Assembly: GCA_037043015.1 (NCBI GenBank)
Contig: CM073321.1
Coordinates: 7,584,001 to 7,648,000, forward strand
Length of the DNA: 64,000 bases
Direction: 5' to 3'
From: Bryum argenteum
Taxonomy: Eukaryota; Streptophyta; Bryopsida; Bryales; Bryaceae
Shown: piece by piece, positions 1-9,347 of the stretch
Layout: each line of letters begins with the position of its first letter
Numbering within the stretch: position 1 is the first letter of the stretch
Program-made: the position numbers and the translations under genes
Notes under the pieces: model-generated
What the model saw: only the letters and a program-made list of their open reading frames with translations
The model's database searches: none
What the model was told of the DNA's origin: nothing

Positions 1-364
1 TCTTGCGTTCCCTGATCCGGTACACTAGACCGTGTTGGTCGTTGTAGCGTCAACCCGGTGATCAATCCGGATTTCGTCTTGTCTTCACACTTCACAGAAT
101 CTCCGTGGAACGTTACCCGGAAGGTGGACCATCTTGCTAGGTTGTAAGGGTAAATTGAGTTAATTTTGGTCTCCTCGGTTCGGTAACTCACGACACATGT
201 TCTTCTTGTTTGGTCATTCTTTGACGATCCAATCTATTTGAGCGGTATTACACTATAACAATCAGAATATGTGATCGCTGCACATCGTCCAAAGATGAAG
301 TGCCCGATTTTGAGAAGATTGCGACCACGCAGAAGGAATTTGGAATAACCACGCAAAATGCTTC
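1..364. other. No gene recognised
   Basis: I see no convincing coding signal here. It may hold an upstream exon or the 5' flank of the ParB-like segment that follows, but no start codon or splice junction could be fixed. Confidence 0.4.
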
Positions 365-910
365 CTCTTCGATTTGGAGCCTCTAGATGTGAACATCAAT
401 GAATGCATCCTTGCGAATGATTAATACATCATTCAAACCTTTCAAAAGGACATCATGGAGAGCGTTAAGGTTAGTCGTGTCTATATGATTGACGTTTGGC
501 AGAGACAAAAGGCTTGCTTGACGCCTGTTGATAAGAATAATCAACTTCTTAAAAGGAAGCCTTCGAAGTGGGAAGATATCAAGGATGGAAATTTCATGAT
601 CATAAACGGCCAGCACAGCATCTTCGCTTCGAAGGCACTTCAGACTGAAGGTTGCCGAGCAAATTGCTGTGAGAGACTTTGCACATGGAGTGCATTCATC
701 GTGTGGTAACTCGATCCATCTCGGCTGAGGGCTATTTCCAAATTCTATAACATCACAAACCATCTAGACCATGGCTGCCAAGCCAACATGGGACAACCAG
801 ATTGTGAGTTGTAGAAACATTTGGACCTCGCTCGATCGTCCCTCCGAGTACAGCCTTTAAGACAAAGAGAGGGGTAACGGCGCTGTCTTCAACAAGGCAA
901 ATTACAAAGT
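365..910 (+). pseudogene. ParB-like N-terminal segment of locus L1 (broken)
   Basis: The plus-strand frame from about 365 reads FDLEPLDVNIN and then, after an in-frame TAA near 422, continues through an ATG at 455 into WEDIKDGNF and MIINGQHSIFASKAL (about 570-640). The pattern hydrophobic-x-N-G-Q-H-S-I-x-A-S matches the G-x-[RH]-R-x-x-A box of ParB/sulfiredoxin-fold domains. That resemblance is by eye and is inference. The frame then meets a TAA near 708, but WDNQIVSCRNIWTSL (about 788-830) continues in another phase, so there is also a frameshift or intron. It lies directly upstream of a methyltransferase-like domain on the same strand. The segment cannot be translated intact. It could also be an unrelated protein with a chance NGQH motif. 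Confidence 0.4.
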
Positions 911-964
911 TAGTTTGCATTCCCGCTTGTTATTGTCGGGTCAAAGATAAGGTTTTTCTACTAC

Positions 965-2343
965 TTGATCGATTCTTGTAATCTAGCTTGTGTTGACTTA
1001 CTTGAACTTTCTGGTAAAATTCAGTGTTTCACGGACGCTGTCATGGAAAGATTCCAGAACATCAACCCCGACGGTGAAGGAGCTAAGATTCAATCCTTGA
1101 AAGATTTGAAGAACGAGCTCCAAATGATCACTTTGCCGGATAATATCTGGAAGCACTGGCAGAACTTCCTTACCTTGCACCACGACGGGGAAATATTGAC
1201 CCAACCACGATGGAGCCCTACAAGCTCGCCAAGGGGTACAAGAGGCACGTTCTGAAGCGCGAGTTCTTCAAACGCTTCGGTTGGTTCACGGACAAGGACT
1301 TTCAAACCGTGGTTCAGCATCTGCTTATGTTGACCCCCGGTCGAAATGCACAGTATCCCAAGATCTCAGTGCACCGAACAAAATTTCTCGTTTCCGACAA
1401 CATGTTGAGCACCGATTGGGTTGAGCGGCATAAGCGCAAGAAGGTGGTGATGCAGGAAATTGTGGATCTCAAGCCTTCACTCAAATTCGTGGACAGTGGC
1501 GGTGATGTAATAAAGTCAATGTGGTGGGTCTGGAAAGCTAGGCACAAGTTTACGTTGATTACATGGGATCATCTTAACGCACATATACATGCGGATTTCT
1601 TCACAAAAAGACTCCGCAATGAGGCAAGACATAAGCATGCAAAAGGTATGGTCGACGTTCATTTTGTAGTACAGTTTATGATGAAAAGGTTTATGGCCTT
1701 GAAATACCGATTACCCGGGAGTGCAGGAGGAGTACAAATGAGAGAAATAGACTGGGCCAACAGGGCGTTTGTTCACAGATCTATTTATACTTACACTAGT
1801 CGGCCAGTAAACCTCGCTGTATTGGATGTTCGGAACATTCCACGTTGCCCCGCGTCCGACACACGAAGCGCCATCGATCTATTATTGAACTTCATGCAAC
1901 ACGAGTTCGAGCCAAAGATCGATACTCCAAAGATTTGGCTCTTCATCATTCTCAGCAAGGACAACATATGGGTCGCCTCAACATTTGCTGCTCGGGAGCT
2001 CTTCGGATACGAGACGAAGGTCTCTACATACACCCCCGCTGAAGTTGAAATGCTAGACAACGTGTCAAACCGGTCTGTTTCTCCGGAAGTGACACTGCTC
2101 TTCTTGTTCAAGAAGGGCGACGAGCTTGCCGATTTAGCAAAGAACTTGATAAAGGATACATATTCCACCCCCGCAACTTGTTTGTACTATAACAACATCG
2201 CCAAGAATACAGAGGCAAAGTGGAGGCATTACGCAAGTGAACTCCGCATGGAGTTTTACCTTGAAATACTTCACGCGTGTGCCTCACCCCATGAGAAAGT
2301 TATCGGGGTTTACACCGAAGCAAAGTTTCTTCTAGCGGCAAAG
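965..2343 (+). pseudogene. Beta-class DNA-methyltransferase-like domain of L1
   Basis: A linker frame runs from 965 to about 1200 (PDNIWKHWQNFLTL) and is offset by one base from the long frame that starts with ATG at 1210, so a frameshift lies near 1195-1210. The long frame (~378 residues to the splice site) shows, in order, VNLAVLDVRNIP (about 1806-1840), KIWLFIILSKDNIW (about 1925-1970) and HEKVIGVYTEAKFLLAAK (about 2290-2343). The order of a motif IV-like strand followed by a C-terminal motif I-like strand is that of beta-class N4/N6 amino-methyltransferases. DPPY/SPPY and the FxGxGxT loop are both degenerate, so catalysis is doubtful. The exon ends AAG|GTAACG in phase 0. Locus L2 at 26-30 kb shows the same order with better motifs. 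The assignment is inference from motif order. Confidence 0.42.
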
Positions 2344-2637
2344 GTAACGACACATCCTTCGTTATCGTCGGGTCGACGATAACCTTTAGTTTGTACGCAG
2401 CTCTCGGATTGTATTGATAGTGATGTTCCCATTAGCTAGCCTTTATCGTCGAGTCGACAATAACCTCCAGTGTTGTATGTCGCTCTGGGATTGAATTGTT
2501 AGAAATGTTCTCGTACGCTAGCTCATATTGTTGGGTCGACGATAACACTTGACTTGGAAGTTGATATCGTCGGGTCGACTATAACATTCCGACTCGTTTC
2601 ACACTTTTAAAATGATTGCGTAATCATTTCTATGCAG
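2344..2637 (+). repeat. Intron of L1 filled by ~81-bp palindromic tandem repeat
   Basis: The donor AAG|GTAACG (2343/2344) and acceptor TATGCAG|GTC (2637/2638) join two open frames in phase 0. Inside are four copies of an inverted repeat with arms like GTTATCGTCG and CGACGATAAC around a 3-base centre, beginning near 2361, 2442, 2524 and 2563. The spacing is about 81, 82 and 39 bp. The first copy is perfect over 10-bp arms. The sequence between copies is also related, for example GCTCTCGGATTG near 2400 and GCTCTGGGATTG near 2483, so this is a tandem repeat rather than isolated palindromes. Related sites lie near 4135 (TATCGTCG-AAC-CGACGATA), 4245 and, degenerate, 928. Confidence 0.65.
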
Positions 2638-4246
2638 GTCTTCACAGCGTACTCTTTTGGCTTCACAGACCAGAAGAAAGTGAAAGGAGCCTTAAAACTT
2701 GTAGGAGTCGCAAACAAGATGGACAAGAGCAATTTTATGTTTGCCTATTCTCCATACATGAGCACCTACAAGCGCCCGAAGAGTCGCCTGTCCGTCATCG
2801 TACACTCTCATTCACCCCCTCCTCCGGCATTTTTGTGCAGTCACCCAACGAGCTATTACCTGCAACTGTTGGACAGACTGAGTGTGTGGGTCCTCATGTC
2901 TCCAACGATCCTGGAATTGAAGGTCTCGATCAGTTCGGAACTGTTGTTGTCTTCCCCCAAATTGTCCCTAAATCCAACACAGAAAGGGAGTGATGTGAGT
3001 TTGGCACAGGACAATCCCGACGAATCCGACGATGATGCACAACCAAGGGAGGCGATTGAAGCTAAGTCAGATTCTGACTCAGAATCAGAGTCAGGAGTAA
3101 TCCTGCTCCATCTCCGGCGCGCACTTGTGTACATCCTGGCAGAGAAAGTCTAAACGACAACAACGCAATCGTGCCATACGATGAAACCGTTGCGGATATT
3201 GCCATGGAACAGCTAGATGACACCACCGGAGTCCATCCTCTCAATGATATCCTTGCAGAACTTGTCAGGAAGGCCGTTGAAGGAGTCCTTGAGAAGGCTT
3301 TCGATGAGTCCGACGATCAGGAAAATGCTGCAAACGCTTCGATGGATGAAGCTATTCGGGAGCAACATGATGGAGCTGGCGCTTCAATGGAAGAAGCAGT
3401 CGCGGAGCAGGCTAATGACGATTTAGTCCCGGGGGATGCTGAACAGCAGAACGACGAGGTTGCGCTAGATAGACAAAACAACATTGAGCCTTCTAGGGCA
3501 CAACAAGAGAGACCTGTTGAAGAATCGGAAGCTGCTCGCTTGGGTGACGCTGCTGCAGAAGAGGAGGAGGTCGTGAACGATGACGATGTCACGATCTCCG
3601 CAGTAGTCGAGAAACAACCTCCGGATCCAAAAGACATCATCAATTTGAGTGATAGTGAGTTTGATATTCACTCTTCGGATAGCGATGATGAGGAGGATGA
3701 TCTTCTCCCACCCGATATGAAAGCTCATGTTGTCAAGGGGAAAACAATAAAGGTCGAGATGGACCAGTGGGGTAGGGAGACGACGAAGTTAGATAGGAAG
3801 AAGAAGCGGCGGGAGGCTAAGGCACAAAAAGCTGCGGAGGAAGAGAATGAGCGTCTAGTGGCCCAGAAGAAGCTTGCCGATGCTGAAGACGCAATTCAAC
3901 TTGCGACGAAAAGGTTGCCCAGGTTGAGGCTGAGGCTGCAGCGAAACTTCAAGCATTTCAAGATGAGGCAAGAGAGCAGTTTAAATTGTTGCAAAAACGG
4001 ATGGCTAAGTTCGCTGTAGCGGCTGCTGCCTCTCAAAGCAAGTCACTGCCGGCTCCGCTAGCTGCCAGTGTATCTCTTTTGACGCCGTCCATGAGCGCTT
4101 CTCTGCTTGAGCCTCAACGAGATAATTTCCATGTCTATCGTCGAACCGACGATATGTCTGAGACATCCTCTAATGCCGGCATCCTTTCAGGTGATGATAA
4201 GCTTGTCGTCACTATTGTTGCTGAGGTTCAGCAGCCTGAGGTTTAG
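2638..4246 (+). pseudogene. Acidic, Ser-rich and coiled-coil region of L1 (frameshifted)
   Basis: After the intron the frame reads VFTAYSFGFTDQKK and continues to a Ser/Asp-rich stretch (SDSDSESESG, about 3068-3095). The following coding sense lies in another phase: RSNPAPSPARTC... into PYDETVADIAMEQLDD from 3171. A long acidic domain (DSDDEEDD near 3680-3705) is followed by a Lys/Ala/Glu-rich heptad region (KKKRREAKAQKAAEEENERL, 3795-3860). Near 3905-3915 the frame shifts once more: the annotated phase degenerates into RLRLRLQR, while the neighbouring phase keeps the heptads (AQVEAEAAAKLQAFQDEARE) and runs to a TAG at 4244. At least two frameshifts therefore break it. A similar coiled coil lies just 5' of the HAD domain in L3 (55.2-56.0 kb). 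The function is unknown. Confidence 0.5.
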
Positions 4247-4742
4247 CGTCGACTCGACGGTACGACTCACCTCACTCAAAAAGCTTCTGCTATTACAGAA
4301 GCTGGCCAAGCACTTGGTGCATCCGATTGGTGGACTACGAGTTGGAAGCTGAGGACATCGCCGTCACTCGACAAGAAATCCCCCCTCCTCCTTCCGATCA
4401 ACCTCCCGCCATTGATCATCCCAATCAGGTACGGGCATCTGACCCTTATTATTTTGGGCGATTCTATATTGCATGGAGTCTTCCATCTGGCACTCTAGAA
4501 ACTGGTTCTAGTTATGTTTTCTAAAGTGAATTCATTCGTCTTAATATGGTGTCAACACCGGATCATGATGACTAGCGCGCGGACAATGTTTATGATGCCC
4601 AGCTCCGGAATAATATATGCGTGCATCATCTGCTTACCTTGGAAGCTGATCGCTCCTATCCACTCCAGGTCTCCTCTATCTCATCATTTCATCAGGTATC
4701 ATCATATCTTTGTTAGTTGTGTATTGAATCGGGGGTAGGAGG

Positions 4743-5084
4743 GTGATCGCTCCGATACCGCCGCCTCCCCCGCGGAGGAAGTGGCTGAACCTTGTCTTCG
4801 ACTTGAACGGTATACTTTGTCATACAGCGTTGAAGACGACGCGTGTTGGACAAAGGTCGTACAAGTTGGAGGACACTATCCTCTACCACCGAATTCCAAC
4901 TATAGTCAGTGCTAAGGTGGTTTTTGCCCGACCAGATCTTGGAGAATTCCTACGCCACGTTTTCTAGATGGCAGATAATGTCGTAGTGTGGACCTCAATG
5001 CAAAAGTGGAATGCGGAAGCCATTTTTGGCTACCTCTTCCGCGGTACGAAAGGTCCTATCGCGATCTTGAGCCAAGAAAAATGA
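4743..5084 (+). pseudogene. FCP1/NIF-type HAD phosphatase-like fragment of L1
   Basis: The frame reads PPPPPRRKWLNLVFDLNGIL, then KVVFARPDLGEFLRHVF, a TAG stop at 4965-4967, then in the same frame MADNVVVWTSMQKWNAEAIF to a TGA at 5082-5084. DLNG corresponds to HAD motif I (DxDx), and VVWTSM to the motif II region of the FCP1/SCP family. The nucleophile Asp is kept, but the second, acid/base Asp is Asn, so a working phosphatase is unlikely. Motif III and the C-terminal Asp pair are absent because the sequence ends. There is no ATG at the start; a splice acceptor is likely just upstream. L3 carries a fuller relative at 53.8-54.7 kb. The family assignment is fairly secure; the role is unknown. 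Confidence 0.6.
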
Positions 5085-6104
5085 GAGCCTAAATTCTGGT
5101 GACCCGGTTTTTAAGCTACAAAATGGGCCGTGGGGATGGAGTACAATGCTAATTAGCCTTCCAAACAATAGACACCACTTTCAAATACAAACATGCAATG
5201 CAAGACAAGTTCAAGTAAAAGACGTAAACATGCAAGGACTCTAATCTTCATGCAAGGACTCCGACCTTTATGCAAGCAAGAAATTTCAGCATTAACCCCA
5301 GTTCCAAAATCCACCCTAGGAGGCTCAAACAGCTTCCAAGTGACCACTAAGGGCCAAGGGCTTAATTAGGGAGGCCAAATGGGCAAAAAACCACCACAAA
5401 ATCTTCAAAATCCACTAAGACTAATGGGGTCAGCACACACACGTGGGAAGTAAATGATGACAAGTCAACTATAAAACTCTCTTTCTTCTACAAATGCGAA
5501 CCAATGAACCCACATACTCTAGTGCACAATCTAGTAAGGCATTCAACCATTCCAACATAAATAAGGAACTTTTAGGGTGATTTGGACAGCGCTTCCGCGC
5601 TTGATCCCAATTTCCCAATTTTTAATCTAAATTTCACCAATTTAGCCCTAAAAATGGGCAGCGCTTCCGCACTGCCCTTGCACACAGTGAACACTAACAC
5701 ACGACCACTTCAAACAACAATTCAAGCAAGAACCATACAAACATTCAAACAAGGAAACAACCACCAATCACAAGTGCAAAGCAATGCTAAAATAGATCAA
5801 AGCAAACATTTTGTGGAGCAATGGATGTTGCCATTTTTGAGATGAGGGTACACAGTTATTACTGCATTCAATCCAAGCTAATCAGCAAAAAACAACAGCA
5901 AATAAGTAGACCAAAGGAAGAAGAGAGGAGCTCCCTCTCTTATGTCACCCTATGCACCCTCCGTATTGTCACGGGAGAGACAGAGTGCCGTCAACGCTGG
6001 AAGCAGTGCCGATCGCTGCGGCCGTCCGCTCCGGACCCTTGCTGCCGTCGTCACTCCAATTCCGACCCCCACCGGCCAGCAATGCTCACCGTCCTCGCGC
6101 TTAG
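5085..6104. other. No gene recognised
   Basis: This is non-coding sequence of moderate AT content. A short phrase, CAGCGCTTCCGC, occurs twice, near 5588 and 5658. Open frames here are short and of low complexity, and no mobile-element ends were found. Confidence 0.4.
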
Positions 6105-6545
6105 TTACTGTCCTGCGGCTGTTGCGTCAAGCCCACCTCGTCGCAGCCTTCGGTGTTGAGCTGCCGTGGAGCCGATGTCGGCCTTGACTGCCGTTGCCGG
6201 TGCTGTGAACGACGGTGCTGGCCTTCGAAAACTCCACCGGTTCCACTTCCCGTCTCGTCGTTGCCAGCTCCTCCGATCCTTCACGATCGCCGTCTTGCTC
6301 GTATTGGTATTCTTTGTCAAAGTCGCTAGATCGCCCACCGCCGAGGGTTCGTGGTTGTGTTATTAGACACCGCCGGACGTCGAGCAGAACACGACATGTC
6401 GATGCACATTAAGCCTCAGAATGTCTAATAGACTCTATAGAGTCTTTTTTATACCCTTGATTTACCCTGTCCACGTTGCATCCTACGTGGCTGCCACGTG
6501 GTGTGTACAACTTAGCAATACGGTTCGCGACTGCGCCACGTAGGA
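6105..6545 (-). promoter_or_regulatory. GC-rich promoter-like segment, relative of 24770-25210
   Basis: Read on the minus strand, this segment has CCACGTAGGA near 6497, a TATAAAAAAG box (about 6446-6455), GTGTCTAATAACACAACC near 6360, and then a C/G-rich open stretch. The plus strand at 24770-25210 shows the same order: CCACGTAGGA, then GTGTCTAATAAGACAACC, then C/G-rich sequence. In both places a dyad-box cluster lies immediately upstream. I read it as a duplicated promoter plus 5' transcribed region. The downstream open frame has biased composition and is not called as a gene. Confidence 0.4.
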
Positions 6546-6554
6546 CTGGACCGG

Positions 6555-6815
6555 CGGTCGCCTCGTCTAGACTGGCGGTCGTCTCGGCTGGACCGGCGGT
6601 CGCCTTAGCGCCCGACTATCGCCCAAGGTCGACCGACGATCGCCCATGAGCGACCGACGATCGCCCATGAGCGACCGACGATCGCCCATGAGCGACCGAC
6701 GACGCCAGAAGCGATCGGCGGTCTCATTGAACGGCGGTCTCGGCCCCACCGCGGTCTCGCTTGACCGGCGGTCGCCTATTTTCGCCCCTGGACCGGTGGT
6801 CGCCTAGGGTCGCCT
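6555..6815. repeat. GC-rich dyad-box cluster 1
   Basis: The cluster mixes GACCGGCGGTCGCC boxes and GCGACCGACGATCGCCCATG boxes. The second type is repeated at exactly 21-bp spacing (starts 6650, 6671, 6692, with a truncated copy before). Each box is a near-palindrome of the form GCGAyCG-N-CGrTCGC. It lies directly upstream, in minus orientation, of the TATA-bearing segment at 6105-6545. Confidence 0.75.
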
Positions 6816-7217
6816 TGCATTGGAGGCTTCACCCGAGTAGAATAAGTTATTTTGCTATCCAACATTACCCAAAATTCTTCCGTTCGCGTTATCCAAACGT
6901 AGATGAAGCATTAAGAATTTAAGATGAAACAAATTACAACAATCCATGAACCGGTGAAGAAAAGGCTAACATCAACCATGAGGTTTGAAACTCATGTAAC
7001 AAAAAATGTGGTGACATACATATGTGACTAGTGTAAAAAGGGAACATAATTATAAGAGTTGCAAAAATCTATTAAAACTGGAACAATATGTCAAAAAGTA
7101 GATTGTATATATTGCAAGTATAATTTGTGAATTACATGGCTAAATGAGCACTCAATGACGTGAGATGGTCATCCATAGGAGTCTATGAATTGCAAGAAGA
7201 TATACTAATATTATAAA
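6816..7217. other. No gene recognised
   Basis: AT-rich sequence lying 3' of the minus-strand kinase remnant. No repeat or coding signal was identified. Confidence 0.4.
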
Positions 7218-8770
7218 CTAATAACTGTCCTCTCTAAATACAGACTCCGGTGTAAGCATATGATATGATTTCCCCATCAAGCGGTTCACCACCTCCCCAC
7301 AGGTCATTCTCTTCTCCGATTCATGCCTGGTCAGTGATAACACTTTTGATAGGAATGATTCTCGCACCGTCGAATTCAGAAATAATTCTTCGTCGAATTC
7401 GTTTTTCACACCAATCAACTGGATGAGCTTGCCAACCGCATACGAATCTGATGCTATTGTGGTTGGATGTCGAAGTTCCTGGACGTTCAAATTTGTATCA
7501 GAACTTTTAGGTCCATAAGTATAGATCATCTCGGGCGCCACCCACCATCGACGTGCCATATCTTCTTCTTTTTTTCTTCTCCGTCTGGTATCCGTAACGT
7601 GAAGGCTGTTGTTCTACTATACGAGATGCCATCCCCTAGTCACACACTCCAATACAAATCTTGTCTTCTCCGACAGTTGGGAAATGCAATAGTATGTTCG
7701 AGGGGGATAGGTCGTTGTGAAGTACTCCTGTCTTATGCACGAGATTCATGATGTACACTAAACCCCAAGCTAACTTCATCCTATGCTGACGGAAAAGGCT
7801 AATTCTGAAAGCCTCCTCTTGAGTGAGACTCGGAACTTCCTTTGCTTTCGACCAGTGAAGATGTTTGTCGCCGACCTTCTCATTCTACTTCAACATTTTG
7901 TGTAGTGATCCTCCATTCCACCAATATGAGTAAGCTTCGAATGTCCTTGTATGCAACGCCCAAAACTTGATAATTCCTGGATGATTCAAAGGACATACAA
8001 GAGCTTCTGCTGCAGTCTCTATCCTCCTCTTCTGAATATTCATATTCTTGGAAAGCTTTTGCTGCAAACTCGATATGACCTGGAACGTGGTCTACTCCAA
8101 CAATCTTTACCTTCCGCACCAGTCCATGGCCTCCCTCCATGTCGCGGGCTGATAGAGCTTCTATCGTAGCGTCTTGAGGAATCCACACCACCCCCGACCC
8201 TGTGTCTCGTTCAAATGTGGCGCACAAAGCGGTTTTTTCCCATGACATCCCTCGGGTTTTATTTTTGCTAAGCTTTTGGACATAGAGTTGCCACCAATCC
8301 ATCTTGCGTTTAAACTGGTCCTCCTCTTGTGTTAGACGCCTCTGTCCAAATCGCTTCTTCTACAACTCTTTTACATTGAAGATGCGTTGTTCAATTGTAT
8401 TCTCCATCCACAACTGGTAGTGCGAATGATAATCCACATCTTGGAATTCATCCGATTCCGCCATGGCCTTCAAAATTACCGCCTCCAATTTCTTCTTCAG
8501 TCTCCCTTTGCCCGTGCTAACATTCTTCAAGTAGTTGTGCTCTAGGAATTGAGCCTCCATTTCCTCATACCAATCCAAGCATGCTTTTTCCGCAAACCTA
8601 GTATAATCTGATGTTGGGAATCCGGGAGCTACTTCTTCTGAGTGCCTCCTCTTCCTCCTATGGCCTCCACTTCCACTAGGTTGTTGCATAGCAATGTCTG
8701 GTGCAAATGTTTCGGGGGCATCAAGATCCCATGTTCGTTGTCCCTCCTGATGCTTTTTGGATTTACTCAT
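7218..8770 (-). pseudogene. Protein kinase-like gene (decayed)
   Basis: The minus-strand frame starts MSKSKKHQEGQRTW (ATG at 8770). A TAG at 8360-8362 interrupts it, and the same frame continues with MDWWQLYVQKL. Kinase features follow: a glycine loop GGHGLVRKVKI (about 8134-8102), the Lys strand EFAAKAF (about 8065), a frameshift near 8055, then LNHPGIIKFWALHT and WWNGGSL. Further on are a catalytic loop LHNDLSPSNILL (about 7720-7685), VCD-stop-GMASR with TAG at 7636-7638, an APE segment RRWWVAPEMI (about 7553-7524), and ASDSYAVGKL. The stop sits where the DFG-type motif expects Trp or Phe (D-W-G), so TGG became TAG. HND replaces HRD. The N-terminal ~170 residues are unrecognised. It diverges from WCHI copy A across a dyad-box cluster and has its own TATA box. 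It cannot be translated intact. Confidence 0.7.
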
Positions 8771-8948
8771 CGTTGAAATTCTTGAAAAAACCGGCAAAAA
8801 ATCTCCCCCCTGCTATCAATGTGCACCAAACCCCAAAAACTCCTCAGACGACCCGGCAGTGCGCATCATTAAGACGAGCAAGGACACTGGGCGGAGGAGA
8901 GTTCGGTAGCGGTTTGGAGAAAAGTAATATCAAACCCGCGCGTTGGGG

Positions 8949-8956
8949 TTTATATA
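8949..8956 (-). promoter_or_regulatory. TATA box of the kinase gene
   Basis: The minus strand reads TATATAAA at the kinase-side edge of dyad-box cluster 2, about 180 bp upstream of the kinase ATG at 8770. Position and sequence fit a plant core promoter. A second, outward-facing TATA box lies at the other edge of the cluster. Confidence 0.55.
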
Positions 8957-8959
8957 TCC

Positions 8960-9190
8960 CTGGAGACCGGCGGTCGCCCTACAGTCGCCCACCGCCGGTC
9001 GCCCCAGGTCCCGCTGTCGCGGCAGCTGCACCGGCGGTCGCCCTACCTCCCGCTGTCGCAAACAGCTGCACCGGCGGTCGCCTTACCTCCTGCGTCGCAA
9101 CAGCTGTACCTGCTCTCGCGCCCTCACTGAACCGCCGGTCGCCACGCAACGTCGTACCTCTATCTGGACCGCCGGTCGCCTTGATTTTGT
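8960..9190. repeat. GC-rich dyad-box cluster 2 between divergent genes
   Basis: Repeated boxes such as GACCGGCGGTCGCC, CACCGCCGGTCGCC and GGACCGCCGGTCGCC, with partial copies, fill the space between the divergent kinase (-) and WCHI A (+) genes. TATA boxes face outward at both edges. This looks like a shared bidirectional upstream element. Confidence 0.75.
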
Positions 9191-9214
9191 GGTCGCTCCG
9201 GCGCGAGGTTGCCC

Positions 9215-9220
9215 TATATA
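9215..9220 (+). promoter_or_regulatory. TATA box of WCHI copy A
   Basis: CCCTATATATTCC lies 50 bp before the shared promoter module (9265) and about 130 bp before the ATG at 9348. The hAT gene shows the same geometry: its TATATAAG lies 48 bp before its module. Confidence 0.55.
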
Positions 9221-9264
9221 TTCCCCCATCGTATCTGAACTTCTTATTTGGGTTTACTGGCCTG

Positions 9265-9303
9265 GCGCGTTGTCTTACATCCTTTTAATTGGCTGCATGC
9301 TCG
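9265..9303 (+). promoter_or_regulatory. Shared promoter/5' module, copy A form
   Basis: It begins GCGCGTTGTCT and ends TGCATGCTCG, about 45 bp upstream of the ATG. The same head (GCrCATTGTCT) and tail (TGCTTGCTCG) recur upstream of WCHI C and D and, with one head mismatch, B. This copy is the more diverged form. Confidence 0.45.
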
Positions 9304-9347
9304 TTTTGGGTAGGTAATAACTATTCGCAATTTTGGCTATTTCATCC

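Noticed and set aside
965..2343. L1 as an active 4mC or 6mA DNA methyltransferase
   Set aside because: The SPPY/DPPY and FxGxG positions are degenerate and the frame is broken; only a domain resemblance can be claimed.
5085..6104. LTR of a retrotransposon
   Set aside because: No TG...CA ends, primer-binding site or second copy could be found in the window.
8701..9317. Plus-strand frames of 124-195 residues across the kinase promoter
   Set aside because: They are antisense to the kinase N-terminus and then run through the dyad boxes.
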